From assembly GCA_030424595.1 (NCBI GenBank), contig JAUHWG010000006.1, forward strand, positions 248,001 to 312,000: a stretch of DNA of 64,000 bases. The letters run 5' to 3'. This document shows, piece after piece, positions 34,517-44,704 of this stretch; within the stretch, counting starts at the first letter, position 1; the number at the start of each line of letters is the position of its first letter. This DNA is from Polyangia bacterium. GTDB lineage: Bacteria; Myxococcota_A; Polyangia; Nannocystales; Nannocystaceae. A program made the translations under genes and the position numbers. A model generated the notes under the pieces. It was not told the origin of the DNA. It saw only the letters and a program-made list of their open reading frames with translations, and searched no databases.

Positions 34517-34819
34517 CGCCGGCAGCGTGGATCGGGTCGGAGGGGGGCGCAAACGCGCAGAGCCGCGTGGAGCTGCGGTGTCGGCGGGCCTCCTGCGCCC
34601 GTGCTCGCCTCGCCTGGTCGCGGTCAGGGCCTGGGCGCTCGCAGTGCGTCGCTGCGACGAGGAGGATCGTCGGCCTTCGGTCGGCTGGGGGGCGAGGCCT
34701 TCGCAGGCTGCGCCCTGCCGCGTGCGCCTGTCATCGTCCGCGGGCTTCGGCCGGATCTGCGCGCTCGATCTCGTCGCACCGGCGACGGTCATGCGGAGGG
34801 ATGGGTCGCTCCGACCGCG
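34517..34819. other. 303-bp gap upstream of the photolyase gene
   Basis: Non-coding as far as I can see; both neighbours are on the minus strand. It is very GC-rich, with no clear -10 near the photolyase ATG and no strong hairpin after the amidase gene's upstream side. Open frames crossing it in several phases have the Arg-rich composition of chance frames. Confidence 0.4.
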
Positions 34820-35737
34820 CTAGGGCCTCTTGCCCGCGGTCTCGGGCGGACCTGCGAGCTCGAGATCCTGGATCCGTGCACGGACGGCGGTCATGAACGC
34901 GGGCCCGGGGTCGCCCTTGCGGGTCCTGTAGCCGGCGACCTCCTCATGAAAGTACGGGTGCTCACGCATGGAGTTCGCCTCGTTGTGGCCGATCACGTGG
35001 GTGATCGGGTAGGTGGCGGCGAGGTAGCGGACGAGGGTCGCGTTGGCCTCGACCTGGGCGTCGGTGAGGGGGTGCTCCTTGCCGTCGCCGACGTTCTCGA
35101 CGCCGATGGCGAGGTGGTTGAAGCCGACGCAGTGGCGAGCGTGCCAGTTCTCAGGCATCAGGCGGAAGATCGTCCCGTCGCGATCGACGAGGAATTGGGC
35201 GCCGACGTTGACGTCACCGGCCTTGGCCAGGGTCTTCCGACCGGACTCGATCTTCGGCCGGTTGAAGTAGCGCCAGGCCGCGTCGACCGAGGATCCGCCG
35301 GTGTGGTGGAGGACGACCAGGCGCGGCTCGATGAGCACGTCTTGGGGGTCACCGCCCTCATGCAGGCGGCGGTACTCGACGGTCAGGGCCCGGCGGGCGT
35401 CGTCGTAGTTGATCAGGCGATCGACGTAGGGCGGCGCCGGAGGAGCGGGCGCCCCCGCGTCGGCGGAGCCCTCTGCGTTGTCTCCCTCGGAGCCGTCGGC
35501 GGTCTCGCTCGACCCGGCGGGCGCGCCCGAGGCGGCGGGCGCCGCCGTGGGGTCCTCCTCGGCAGCCTCCTGAGCGGCCTCGGCGGCCGCCTCGGCGCCC
35601 TCACCAGGCGGCTGGTCGGCTGAGGGGGCCCGGCTCGATCCATCGTTGGCCGCCCCTGGCGGCTCATTCGGGCGTGAGCAGGCGGCCAGGGTGAGCGACG
35701 TCGCGAGGACGGCCATCAGGGAGCCTGTTCGTGTCAT
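34820..35737 (-). CDS. N-acetylmuramoyl-L-alanine amidase lipoprotein (Amidase_2 fold)
   Basis: 305 residues from ATG 35737. Lipoprotein signal MTRTGSLMAVLATSLTLAAC, then an Ala/Glu/Pro/Ser linker (about 22-105), then an Amidase_2/PGRP domain: LVVLHHTGGSSVDAAWRYFN, VGAQFLVDRDGTIFRLMPEN, ARHCVGFNHLAIGVENVGDG, THVIGHNEANS, HPYF and RKGDPGPAFM. His in LHHTGG and the later His/Asp (GDPGP) are Zn ligands. It cuts the amide between MurNAc and the peptide, either in cell-wall turnover or on prey peptidoglycan. A TATCGT box 7 nt upstream; it diverges by 86 bp from the fibrinogen-like lipoprotein. Confidence 0.9.
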   Translation of the reverse strand: MTRTGSLMAVLATSLTLAACSRPNEPPGAANDGSSRAPSADQPPGEGAEAAAEAAQEAAEEDPTAAPAASGAPAGSSETADGSEGDNAEGSADAGAPAPPAPPYVDRLINYDDARRALTVEYRRLHEGGDPQDVLIEPRLVVLHHTGGSSVDAAWRYFNRPKIESGRKTLAKAGDVNVGAQFLVDRDGTIFRLMPENWHARHCVGFNHLAIGVENVGDGKEHPLTDAQVEANATLVRYLAATYPITHVIGHNEANSMREHPYFHEEVAGYRTRKGDPGPAFMTAVRARIQDLELAGPPETAGKRP

Positions 35738-35744
35738 CGCCTCG

Positions 35745-35750
35745 ACGATA
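35745..35750 (-). promoter_or_regulatory. -10-like box of the amidase gene
   Basis: TATCGT on the minus strand ends 7 nt before the ATG at 35737. On the plus strand TATCCT (35803-35808) ends 15 nt before the ATG of the divergent lipoprotein at 35824. Both promoters must share this 86-bp gap. Confidence 0.45.
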
Positions 35751-35823
35751 GCGACCACTGTGCGCGGTGAGCAAGGAAGGGGCGCTCGGCGACGCCTTCG
35801 AGTATCCTGCCGGGCCACTCCCT

Positions 35824-37059
35824 ATGTTTGGTCTTAAGCCTGCAAACCATCGAGCGCTCGCCCTGGTCGCGCTCGTCGGGCTCACCGCGTGTCCCCAGGA
35901 CAACCCTGGAGTGACCGCGACGGGCGAGACGACGACCACCGGCAGCACCTCATCGTCGACCTCGACGACGGAGGATCCTACGACCACGGAGCCCGCGACG
36001 ACCGTCGACAGCGAGAGCACGGACACCGACACGACGACCGCCGCGGCGGAGTGCGGAAACGGCATCGTCGAGGCCGATGAGGCCTGCGACGACGGCAACG
36101 CGGACAACAGCGACGACTGCCTCGACAGCTGCGAGATGGCGCGGTGTGGTGACGGTGTGATCCAGTCCGGGGTCGAGGAGTGCGACGACGGCAACGACAT
36201 CGACGGTGACGATTGCTTGAACGCCTGCACGAAGGCGCGCTGCGGCGACGGCGTAGTCTTCGACGAGACCGAGGCTTGCGATGAGGGCGGCGAGAACTCC
36301 TTCGGCGTGTACGGCGGTTGCACCCCCTTTTGCACCCTCGGACCTCACTGCGGCGACGGTCTCCTGGACGACGGCGAGGCCTGCGACGACGGCAACGACG
36401 GCGACGCGGCGGACGGCTGTCTCGACGGCTGCATCGCCGCCACCTCGTGCAAGTCGATCAAGGAGGGCCAGCCCGACGCGGAGAGCGGCATCTACCTGAT
36501 CGTCCCGGAGTCGGAGGGCTTCGTCGATCCGATCGACGTCTGGTGCGACATGGAGACGGACGGCGGCGGCTACACGTTCCTCAAGGTCGACGTCGCCAAG
36601 CTGCCGAACTCACCGCCGCTCTCGGCCAAGCTCGCCGAGGCGGAGTGCAACAAGTACGGCCTTCACCTCTTCGTGCCGCGGACCTCCGACCACGCCGAGT
36701 CGGCCTACTACCTGTCTGTCAGCGACAACGTCGCGCCGGTCGGCGGCGGCATCATCTCGGCGGACTCCGCCTACATGAGCGTGCTCGCGATCTACCCGAA
36801 GATGCCGGGCACCACCTGCGCCGGCAAGCCGCTCAACAGCGGCGATTGCCCGGAGTGGAGGGCCTGGGACGAGGGACCCTACTGGGTGACCGACACGGCG
36901 CTGCCGGGGCAGCCGAGCAAGTCGAACTGCGACGGCTGCTCGATGTACTACGAGTGGTCGAACGACGGGACGATCCTGACCTACATCGCCCTCGGCCAGG
37001 GGGGCTTCTCGAGCCCGCGCTTCCTCTGCGACGCCGGCGACAAGACCGGCCAGGACTGA
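35824..37059 (+). CDS. Surface lipoprotein: DUF4215 Cys repeats plus fibrinogen-like domain
   Basis: 411 residues. Signal HRALALVALVGL with lipobox LTAC, then a Thr/Ser/Asp linker to about residue 75. Four myxococcal Cys repeats (DUF4215) follow: CGNGIVEADEACDDGN, CGDGVIQSGVEECDDGN, CGDGVVFDETEACDEGG, CGDGLLDDGEACDDGN, often linked to calcium binding. The C-terminal 200 residues start SGIYLIVPESEG and contain VWCDMETDGGGYTFLKVD, the entry motif of fibrinogen-like domains, with later paired Cys (CDGCSMYY; RFLCDAG). Such domains bind carbohydrates in animals. A role in adhesion or prey recognition is inference. TATCCT lies 15 nt upstream of the ATG. Confidence 0.8.
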   Translation: MFGLKPANHRALALVALVGLTACPQDNPGVTATGETTTTGSTSSSTSTTEDPTTTEPATTVDSESTDTDTTTAAAECGNGIVEADEACDDGNADNSDDCLDSCEMARCGDGVIQSGVEECDDGNDIDGDDCLNACTKARCGDGVVFDETEACDEGGENSFGVYGGCTPFCTLGPHCGDGLLDDGEACDDGNDGDAADGCLDGCIAATSCKSIKEGQPDAESGIYLIVPESEGFVDPIDVWCDMETDGGGYTFLKVDVAKLPNSPPLSAKLAEAECNKYGLHLFVPRTSDHAESAYYLSVSDNVAPVGGGIISADSAYMSVLAIYPKMPGTTCAGKPLNSGDCPEWRAWDEGPYWVTDTALPGQPSKSNCDGCSMYYEWSNDGTILTYIALGQGGFSSPRFLCDAGDKTGQD

Positions 37060-37108
37060 CGGTGCGCAGCCTGCCGCGCGGTCGCGGGTCGAGCCAGGAT
37101 CGAGTCGC

Positions 37109-38653
37109 TCAGGGCTTCGGCGCGGGATCCCGCCTGCGCCAGATCTCGACGCGGCCGACACGGACGCCGCGATCGCGGACGTAGCTCGATCTCAAGAATT
37201 CCCGAAGCTCGGGGAAGTCGCCCCGCGGGACCGTCGATCCGAGGGCGATGTAGCGGGGCAGGCTCTCGCTCAGCTCGTCGATCAGCAGCGTTCGATAGGA
37301 CATGTCCTCGGAGATCACGAGCTTCGACGCGGGCGTTCTCCAGGTGTCGTCGTTCGGCGGGGTCAGGAGGCCGAGGGACTTGTAGATCGTCGAGCCCGAG
37401 AGGTGGCCGGTGAAGGCGTAGACGTCCCAGAGGTGCCAGCCCCAGACCCAGATCCGATCGCCAGGCTCGGTGCCCTTGGCGATGTGCTCGGCGAGGAGGC
37501 GACCGCCGCGGTCATGGACACGCCCGCGATCGTCGCGGACGGCCTTGCCGAGCCACGCCGAGCGGAGGGCGAGGACGGCGACGAGGGCGAGGGCGAGGGC
37601 CCGGAGCCAGCGAGCGCGCTGGCCTAGGCGGCGCTGGAGGAGGCCCCCGGGGGCGGCGGCGAGGAGGGCGAGCGCTGGGCCGACGGCGACGAAGTACCCC
37701 TTGTAGAAGCGCATGCCGACGGAGGCGGCGACGAGGGTCATGGCGAACCAAAGCCAGAGCCAGGGCAGGGGCGAGCTTCGCCTCCGCTCGGCGCTGGGTA
37801 GGCCGGTCCACAGGGCGAGGAAGAGGGGGAGGGCGAGGAAGTAGGCGAGGGCCATGCTCCCCTCGCGGACGCCGCCCACAAGGCCGACGCTCGCCGCCCG
37901 CCGACCGACGTAGCGCGCTCCCCAAGTGTTGAAGAGGTAGCCGCCCGTGAGGCCGCCGAGCTGACCGTGGGACAGGTAGTGGGCGGCGATCGGCAGGTGC
38001 GCGCCGAGGAAGCCGAGGCCGATCGCCGCGAGGGCGCGCAGATCGAGGCGACGCTTCGGATCGGCGAAGGCCGCCCAGGCGGCGACGACGATCAGGACAG
38101 CGCCGGCCGGGCGCTTGCAGAGGGTCGCGAGTCCGGCGAGGAGCCCGGCGAGGAGCCAGAGCCCGAGCCGGCGACGACCCTCGCGGCTGCGCGAGGCGAG
38201 GGCGGCCGCGAGGACGGCGAGGACCTGAGGGAGCTGGGCCCAGGTCACGTAATTCGCGTCCATGCTGTCGAGGAAGGCGTCGCCGAGCCCGTAGACGGCG
38301 GCGGCGAGGACGGCCGCGCGGGCGCCCCAGAGGACGCCGCCGATCGCGGCGACGCCGAGGAGCGAGGCTATCGCCCAGAGGTTGGCCCAGATCTGGAGGC
38401 GGGCGATGTCGCGGGCCTCGGGTCCGGCGAGGAGCCAGGCGAGGTAGAAGGTGCCGGGGGCCTTGAGCTCGACGGAGTCGACGTAGGGGAGCTGCCCGGC
38501 GTCGAGGAGCATCGCGTTGTAGAGGATCCCGCCGACGTCGTGGGAGGCGAAGCCGCCCTGGGTGAAGCCCGGCCAGCGCAACGCGACGCTGGCGGCGACG
38601 AGGGCGAGGAGCGCGACGGCGGCGGCGAGCCAAGCGCGACGGGGGGAGGTCAC
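37109..38653 (-). CDS. GT-C membrane glycosyltransferase (GT39/ArnT-like)
   Basis: 514 residues with about ten TM helices. The first periplasmic loop has GFASHDVGGILYNAMLLDAG and PYVDSVELKAPGTFYLAWLL; its acidic residues and 'KxPG.f' match the catalytic loop of PMT/ArnT-type transferases that use polyprenyl-phosphate sugars. The C-terminal roughly 110 residues form a soluble periplasmic domain (RIWVWGWHLWDVYAFTG). Acceptor is unknown; lipid A, surface polysaccharide or protein are possible. It starts with GTG 38653, preceded at 6 nt by TAGCTT (38660-38665). Confidence 0.8.
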   Translation of the reverse strand: MTSPRRAWLAAAVALLALVAASVALRWPGFTQGGFASHDVGGILYNAMLLDAGQLPYVDSVELKAPGTFYLAWLLAGPEARDIARLQIWANLWAIASLLGVAAIGGVLWGARAAVLAAAVYGLGDAFLDSMDANYVTWAQLPQVLAVLAAALASRSREGRRRLGLWLLAGLLAGLATLCKRPAGAVLIVVAAWAAFADPKRRLDLRALAAIGLGFLGAHLPIAAHYLSHGQLGGLTGGYLFNTWGARYVGRRAASVGLVGGVREGSMALAYFLALPLFLALWTGLPSAERRRSSPLPWLWLWFAMTLVAASVGMRFYKGYFVAVGPALALLAAAPGGLLQRRLGQRARWLRALALALVAVLALRSAWLGKAVRDDRGRVHDRGGRLLAEHIAKGTEPGDRIWVWGWHLWDVYAFTGHLSGSTIYKSLGLLTPPNDDTWRTPASKLVISEDMSYRTLLIDELSESLPRYIALGSTVPRGDFPELREFLRSSYVRDRGVRVGRVEIWRRRDPAPKP

Positions 38654-38659
38654 GGGGCG

Positions 38660-38665
38660 AAGCTA
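38660..38665 (-). promoter_or_regulatory. -10-like box of the GT-C gene (leaderless)
   Basis: TAGCTT on the minus strand ends 6 nt before the GTG at 38653. No Shine-Dalgarno fits in CGCCCC between them. The same hexamer lies 8 nt before the ATG at 10181. Confidence 0.45.
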
Positions 38666-39243
38666 GCAGGGGATGGGTGGGGTCGTCACACCTCGCTTGG
38701 GGGAGGGGTCGTGCTCTTCGTGGGAGGTTGACCTCTGGGGGCCGTATGGGTGGGGGAAGGCCGTGGCGTAGGCCGGGCGAGGGGGGCAGCACTCTCTCAG
38801 ACAGGTCGGAGCGCGCGTCGACCCCTGAAGGGGTCGATGCACGTCCTAGACTCGTTCGCGCTGCCCCCCTCGCCCGTCCCAGCAGCGCGTCCTTCGGCGA
38901 AGGTGAGCCGGGGGATCGGGGGTCGTGGTGCTTGGAGCGGGGGGGACCCGGTCGGTGGCACCGTGGAGTCTTGGCGCGGGGTCCAGGCTCGTCCTTCGGC
39001 GAAGATGAACCGGGGAGCGGGGGCGTGGTGCTTGGAGCGGGGGGGACCCGGTCGGTGGCACCGTGGAGTCTTAGCGCGGGGTCCAGGCTCGTCCTTTGGC
39101 GAAGATGAACCGGGGAGCGGGGGTCGTGGGGCTTGGAGCGGGGGGGACCCGGTCGGTGGCTCCGTGGAGTCTTGGCGCGGGGTCCAGGCTCGTCCTTCGG
39201 CGAAGGACGCGCGGGGAGTCGGCCTGGGCTCGTTTGGGCCTCG
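38666..39243. repeat. 590-bp gap with a roughly 101-bp tandem repeat
   Basis: Three full units start at 38888, 38990 and 39090 (102, 100 and 101 bp), with a partial fourth from 39191 to about 39208. Each begins CGTCCTTCGGCGAAG and contains CTTGGAGCGGGGGGGACCCG and GTGGAGTCTTGGCGCGGGG. Copies are over 90% alike, differing by single bases and 1-2-bp indels that shift the reading frame, so this is not a coding repeat. The stretch 38666-38887 before it holds nothing I recognise. It lies between two minus-strand genes. Confidence 0.9.
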
Positions 39244-41832
39244 CTAGGGCGCCGGGTTGCACATGACGAATTCGATGTCGGCGTCGTCGCGCGGGCTGAG
39301 CTTCGAGTTCGAGAAGTCGTAGCTGAGGACGCCGGTGAGGGCGGTGAACTGCGAGCCGAGGGGGCACTGGTTGTCGAGGCCCGAGTCGGTCACGCCGTCG
39401 TAGACGATGTCGGAGATCCACAGGCTGGACTCGATCTCGAAGTCGTCCGAGTCGGCGCCGTTGGGGCTCTGGTCGGTGATCGAGACGTTGGCGACCGAGA
39501 CGAGCATCGACTCGTACTCCTCTGCGTTGGCGCCGTTGGTCGCGATCGTCTGGGGGTCGGCGATGGCGATCGGATCGAAGGGCAGGGTCTCGCCCGCGTC
39601 TTCGACGGTGACGATCGGGTCGGCGATCTCGGAGAAGTCGAAGAACTCCTCGTAGGTGCCGCTGATGGTGACCCGGTTGCCGACCTTGACCGCCGCCTGG
39701 CTGTTCTTGGTGAAGACGAAGATGCCGCTGTAGGGATCGAGCGAGTCGTCCTGGATGTGGAAGCCCTGGGCGGCGCCCATGTCCGGGCGGATGGCGGTGA
39801 CGTAGGCGCCGACGACGGTGACGCTGCTGCCCTCGGCGGGGTGATCGGGGTGGCTCGGGTCGCGGATCGCCGGGATCGGCAGGGGACAGGCCTGATCGCC
39901 GGGGTTCGGCTCCGCGCAGTCGTCGCAGACGTCGCCCTTGCCGTCCTTGTCGGCGTCGGCCTGGTCCTCGTTCGGCGTGCCGGGGCAGTTGTCGTCGACG
40001 TCGAGGACGCCGTCATCGTCCTTGTCACCGTCGTCGACCGGCGGCACACAGTCGTCGCCGACGCCGTCGGGGCAGACGTCGCAGGCGTCGCCCAGGCCGT
40101 CATTGTCGTAGTCGCCCTGCATCAGCTCGTAGCCGCGGACCGGGTTGAAGACCATCGGGCAGTTGTCGAGGCCGTCCGCGACGCCGTCGCCGTCCGCGTC
40201 ACCCATGGTGATCCCGTCCGGGTACTCGGGGCGGGTGGGGCGACAGGTCGGCTCCTGGTCGGGGACGCCGCAGAAGAAGAGCGGGTAGATAGGCTCGATC
40301 GCGTTGCGAAGATCGGCGAGGCTCGAGGCGCCGATGTCCTTCTTGACGCAGACCTTCTTGCTGAGCCCGCAGACGTCCAAGTCCTCGCAGTCGCCCTGAC
40401 CGAGCGCAGGATCGCTCATCAGCGAGGCGTCGCCGTAGAGGGGCGTGCCGCCGCGGAGGACCAGGCCGACGTCGGAGGGATCGCCGTCGATCATCGACCG
40501 GTACTTCGGGTTTTGCGAGCCGTCGAAGACGGCGATGTCGGCGTAGTAGCCGACCTTGAGGGAGCCGATGAGATCGCCGGCGCCGAGCACCTCCGCGGCG
40601 TTCGCGGTCGCCATCCGCCACAGGTCGTAGTCGGTGAAGTGGTGGTCGTAGTGGTTGGCGTTCAAGTAGTCCGCGCAGTTGAGCTCGCGGAGCATGTTCA
40701 TCGACCCGGTCGGCACCCAGTCGGTGCCGAGGGCGATCGTCGCCCCGAGCTGGTGCATCGCCGTCACCGTCGCGGTGTCGCCGTAGAGGACGATGTTCGA
40801 GCGCGGCGACCAGATGATCTTGGCCCCCTCGTTGACGGTCTCGATCATGTCGGCGACGTCCATGGCGATGCCGTGGACGATCGACGACTGCGGCTCGATC
40901 ACGTCGCCGGAGCCCATCGACGTGCAGAGGAATTCGTTCTTCGCGGCCTTGTTGATCCCCTCGCCGATATGCCCGAGGTAGGCGTCGAGCGAGCTTATCT
41001 GCGAGTTGGTGGTCGGGCTGCCGCCGTAGTCGCAGCCGTTCTCGAGCTGCTTGCCGCCGGAGTCGTCGAGCGGGAAGGTGTCGCTGTTGACGGTCTGGAG
41101 CGGCAGCCCCTCCTTGTCGTTGCCGTCGTCGAGGTTGCGGGTGAGGCCGGCTCGACCGCCGCCGCCGCCGATCGTCGAGGTCGCGCCGCCGATCAGGAAG
41201 CGGAGCTCGCCGGCCTCGATCTGCTGGCCGTTGGCGCTGCCCATCGTCGAGATCTTGACGTGGCCATTTTGCCCCTTGCGCCAGTCGTGGCGGTGCTCGT
41301 AGCGATCGGGCCCTTCGCCGATCGGGATGTTGTTGGCGAAGCCGAGGTGGTCGTGGGTGTTGATCAGCCCCGGCGAGATGACCCCGTCGGCGCAGTCGAC
41401 CCGGCTCGCCTCGGCCGCCTGGGCGTCGGCGTCGCAGTCACAGCCGACGCAGGCGATCGTGTCGCCGACGACGAGCACCTGACCGCCGCGGTAGAGCCCG
41501 TCGGGGGCGAGGACGTTGCCGCGCAGGAGCATGCCCTTGGAGCCAGCTTGCGTGACCTCGCAGATCCCGTCGGCGGCGGGGGCCAGGGGCTCGTTGCCGC
41601 AGTCGATGTCGACCCCGCCTGGCTCGCCGGTCGGGTTGCCGGTCGGGTCGGTCGGGTCGGTCGGGTCGGTCTCACCGGTGGTCTCGCCGGTCGTCCCCTC
41701 GGTCATCGTCGAGGTCTCGGTGTCGCCGGTGCCTTCGGTGGCCGAGGCGGTGCCGTCGTCACCGTTGCAGGCGACCGTGAGGAGCAGCCCGGCGAGGGTC
41801 CAGGGATACGTCAGAGAGGTTCGCTTGCGCAC
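39244..41832 (-). CDS. Amidohydrolase lipoprotein with thrombospondin-3 repeats and OB-like domain
   Basis: 862 residues from GTG 41832. Signal TYPWTLAGLLLTVAC indicates lipidation; then a Thr/Glu/Asp linker. Residues about 95-490 form an amidohydrolase: ADGVISPGLINTHDHLGFAN (metal-binding HxH as HDH), SSIVHGIAMD, LGATIALGTDW (metal Asp), ANAAEVLGAGDLIGSLKVGYYADIAVFDG. Next are Asp-rich calcium-binding TSP type 3 units (DADGDGVADGLDNCP, DYDNDGLGDACD, DKDDDGVLDVDDNCPGT), then an OB-fold-like C-terminus (SVTVVGAYVTAIRPDMGAAQ, GNRVTISGTYEEFFD). Substrate is unknown; the ATZ/TRZ-like hydrolases act on amines of ring compounds. The fusion makes this a large cell-surface enzyme. TATCCT lies 6 nt upstream. 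Confidence 0.82.
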   Translation of the reverse strand: MRKRTSLTYPWTLAGLLLTVACNGDDGTASATEGTGDTETSTMTEGTTGETTGETDPTDPTDPTGNPTGEPGGVDIDCGNEPLAPAADGICEVTQAGSKGMLLRGNVLAPDGLYRGGQVLVVGDTIACVGCDCDADAQAAEASRVDCADGVISPGLINTHDHLGFANNIPIGEGPDRYEHRHDWRKGQNGHVKISTMGSANGQQIEAGELRFLIGGATSTIGGGGGRAGLTRNLDDGNDKEGLPLQTVNSDTFPLDDSGGKQLENGCDYGGSPTTNSQISSLDAYLGHIGEGINKAAKNEFLCTSMGSGDVIEPQSSIVHGIAMDVADMIETVNEGAKIIWSPRSNIVLYGDTATVTAMHQLGATIALGTDWVPTGSMNMLRELNCADYLNANHYDHHFTDYDLWRMATANAAEVLGAGDLIGSLKVGYYADIAVFDGSQNPKYRSMIDGDPSDVGLVLRGGTPLYGDASLMSDPALGQGDCEDLDVCGLSKKVCVKKDIGASSLADLRNAIEPIYPLFFCGVPDQEPTCRPTRPEYPDGITMGDADGDGVADGLDNCPMVFNPVRGYELMQGDYDNDGLGDACDVCPDGVGDDCVPPVDDGDKDDDGVLDVDDNCPGTPNEDQADADKDGKGDVCDDCAEPNPGDQACPLPIPAIRDPSHPDHPAEGSSVTVVGAYVTAIRPDMGAAQGFHIQDDSLDPYSGIFVFTKNSQAAVKVGNRVTISGTYEEFFDFSEIADPIVTVEDAGETLPFDPIAIADPQTIATNGANAEEYESMLVSVANVSITDQSPNGADSDDFEIESSLWISDIVYDGVTDSGLDNQCPLGSQFTALTGVLSYDFSNSKLSPRDDADIEFVMCNPAP

Positions 41833-41838
41833 CTCGCG

Positions 41839-41844
41839 AGGATA
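41839..41844 (-). promoter_or_regulatory. -10-like box of the amidohydrolase gene (leaderless)
   Basis: TATCCT on the minus strand ends 6 nt before the GTG at 41832. A small stem (GCTCCT..AGGAGC, 41856-41871) lies just upstream and overlaps the region where a -35 box would be. Confidence 0.5.
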
Positions 41845-41888
41845 ACGAGCGATCGCTCCTCTTCAGGAGCGAAACCTGACTCCGAGGC

Positions 41889-41913
41889 CGTGGCAAAAGT
41901 CCCGCGCGCTCGG
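41889..41913 (+). repeat. Fragment of the inverted-repeat family, copy E
   Basis: CGTGGCAAAAGTCCCGCGCG then CTCGG repeats the conserved core of copies A and D (GCGGC(A/G)A(A/G)AGTCCCG). No matching right arm is visible, so only half of an element seems to remain. Confidence 0.5.
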
Positions 41914-42066
41914 ATGTCCCCGCAAGCCCCCTTGGATCCGCCGAATTTCCCGCCAGGAGCGGAGATACCGGCGATCTACAGCTCTGGCGGAGCCCGCGTC
42001 ATCCCCGTCGCGCCGCGGCCTGCGTGAATTCGCACGGGCGCGGTCGTCTCCCGCCGCAGAAACGAG

Positions 42067-42107
42067 GACGTCCGCTCGGCCTCCACAGAGGAGACGGAGC
42101 GGACGTC
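42067..42107 (-). terminator. Hairpin after the SPFH gene pair
   Basis: GACGTCCGCTC and GAGCGGACGTC form a perfect 11-bp stem with a 19-nt loop; on the minus strand CTCGTTTCTG follows. It lies 14 nt past the stop of the downstream SPFH gene. The short T-run makes intrinsic termination plausible but not certain. Confidence 0.65.
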
Positions 42108-42120
42108 GACGGGGGAGCCC

Positions 42121-43329
<1,209 letters not shown>

Positions 43330-43333
43330 CTGG

Positions 43334-44491
43334 CTATCTCCCGCTCCCGACCTGCTGCATCTGCACCCGGGATGGGGTGGAGTCGTCAGCGTATGGTTGA
43401 ATCGCGATGGTCACGCCCTTGAGGCGCTCGCCGAGGCGCTCCATGACCCGCTCGATCGGCTGGGTGCGGAAGGCGTCGATCTCGGACTTGCGGGTGCGGA
43501 TGGTCGCGTCGAGCTGGCCCTTGAGCTCCTCGGCCCGGCGGGTCGCGGCGGCGAGCTCCGCCTGGCCCTCGCCTACGGTGGCCATCCGGTAGGTGTCGAC
43601 CTCGCGGATGACGTCCGCCTGGGCCGACACCGCGGTGGCGAGCGCCTCCTCTAGGGAGGTGCGCTTCTCCTGGATCTCGCGGTTCTCATCGCGCTCGACC
43701 TCGGCGAGGCGACGCTCGCGCTTGGTCTCGGCGGCGGCGAGGTTCGACTTGATCACCTCGAGCTGGTTGCTGAGGGCGTTGCGCTCCTCGATCAGCTTCT
43801 CGTAGCCCTCGTTGAACTGCGGCCGCGGGGTGACGATCTGGGTGACGACGATGCCGTGCTCGCCGAGCTCCTTGTTGAGGCGGGTCTTGGCCCGCTCCGT
43901 CGCCTCGCCGAAGGCGGCGGGGTTCGAGACGGAGATGGTCGACTCGCGGCCGAACTCGTCGCGGAGGATCGCCCGGACGAAGGGGCGCATCCACATCAGG
44001 AAGCCGTCGCCCTCGCCCGCGTCGGCGATCACGGTCTGCGCCTGATCGCCGGCGATCCGGAAGTTGATCTTGGTGTCCTCAAAGTGGAAGTTCGAGCCGT
44101 CGCTGGCGCGGACCGTCAGCTCGCGGACGTTGAGGCGGTCGACGTTGTTCGTCCCGCGCATGATGAAGCGCTGCTGGCTGGCGTCGAGGGTGTAGACCGA
44201 GTGGACGCCGAAGGGGAGCTTGAGGATCCAGCCGGGCTGGGTGATGGTGTTGGCCGAGCCGGTGATGTTGTTGATCCGGACGGCGACCTCACCGGCCTCG
44301 ATCGAGGTGACGGAGCCGAACGCGGCGTAGAGGAGCACACCGACAGCTCCCGCGATCCACAGCCCCTGGAGCACTCGGTCCGCAGGATCTTTGCCGCCCT
44401 GTTTGGTTCCCGACTTGCTGGAGCCGGGGAAGAGCGACTTGAGGATCTCGATCGGGCTTTGCTGGCTGACCGGACGTTTATTTCGGCTCAT
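43334..44491 (-). CDS. SPFH (band 7) domain protein 1
   Basis: 385 residues with one TM helix ([20 protein letters not shown], residues about 40-60). The SPFH domain starts [20 protein letters not shown] and includes [40 protein letters not shown] and [10 protein letters not shown] charged coiled coil ([20 protein letters not shown]) follows. It has the general look of HflK-type proteins, but no FtsH or protease gene is near. The Shine-Dalgarno GGAGGT is 5 nt before the ATG, so this gene does not use the leaderless pattern. It diverges from the metallophosphoesterase gene. Confidence 0.88.
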   Translation of the reverse strand: MSRNKRPVSQQSPIEILKSLFPGSSKSGTKQGGKDPADRVLQGLWIAGAVGVLLYAAFGSVTSIEAGEVAVRINNITGSANTITQPGWILKLPFGVHSVYTLDASQQRFIMRGTNNVDRLNVRELTVRASDGSNFHFEDTKINFRIAGDQAQTVIADAGEGDGFLMWMRPFVRAILRDEFGRESTISVSNPAAFGEATERAKTRLNKELGEHGIVVTQIVTPRPQFNEGYEKLIEERNALSNQLEVIKSNLAAAETKRERRLAEVERDENREIQEKRTSLEEALATAVSAQADVIREVDTYRMATVGEGQAELAAATRRAEELKGQLDATIRTRKSEIDAFRTQPIERVMERLGERLKGVTIAIQPYADDSTPSRVQMQQVGSGR

Positions 44492-44704
44492 CGCACCTCC
44501 ATTCGCGGGCCATGCTACACCATCGATCCGATCGCCGATCTATGGATCGAGCGACGAGCGATCCGTGAGCGACCGGTCAACGATGGCTGCGTGAGCTACG
44601 GTCGTGGCGCGACCCTCCGCGCGCTCCCGCAAGACGGAGGCGAGCCTGCGGCCGCGGCCCGCCGCCGACAAGGGCGCATAAGTGGCGGTGCGCGGGGGAT
44701 TCCC

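Noticed and set aside
34517..34819. A small plus-strand gene between the photolyase and amidase genes.
   Set aside because: Available frames are low-complexity Arg/Ala-rich and begin within neighbouring genes without a ribosome site.
38750..39247. A 165-codon plus-strand open frame across the 101-bp repeats.
   Set aside because: The units differ by indels that shift frame between copies, so no repeat protein is kept; composition is not like neighbouring genes.
39133..42027. A 964-codon open frame on the plus strand opposite the amidohydrolase gene.
   Set aside because: Val/Gly/Arg-rich composition typical of antisense frames in high-GC DNA; the minus strand has clear domains, a lipobox and metal-binding motifs.
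43334..44491. hflK/hflC naming for the two SPFH genes.
   Set aside because: General SPFH features only; no FtsH, hflX or other usual neighbour, and one N-terminus is atypical, so the symbols were withheld.
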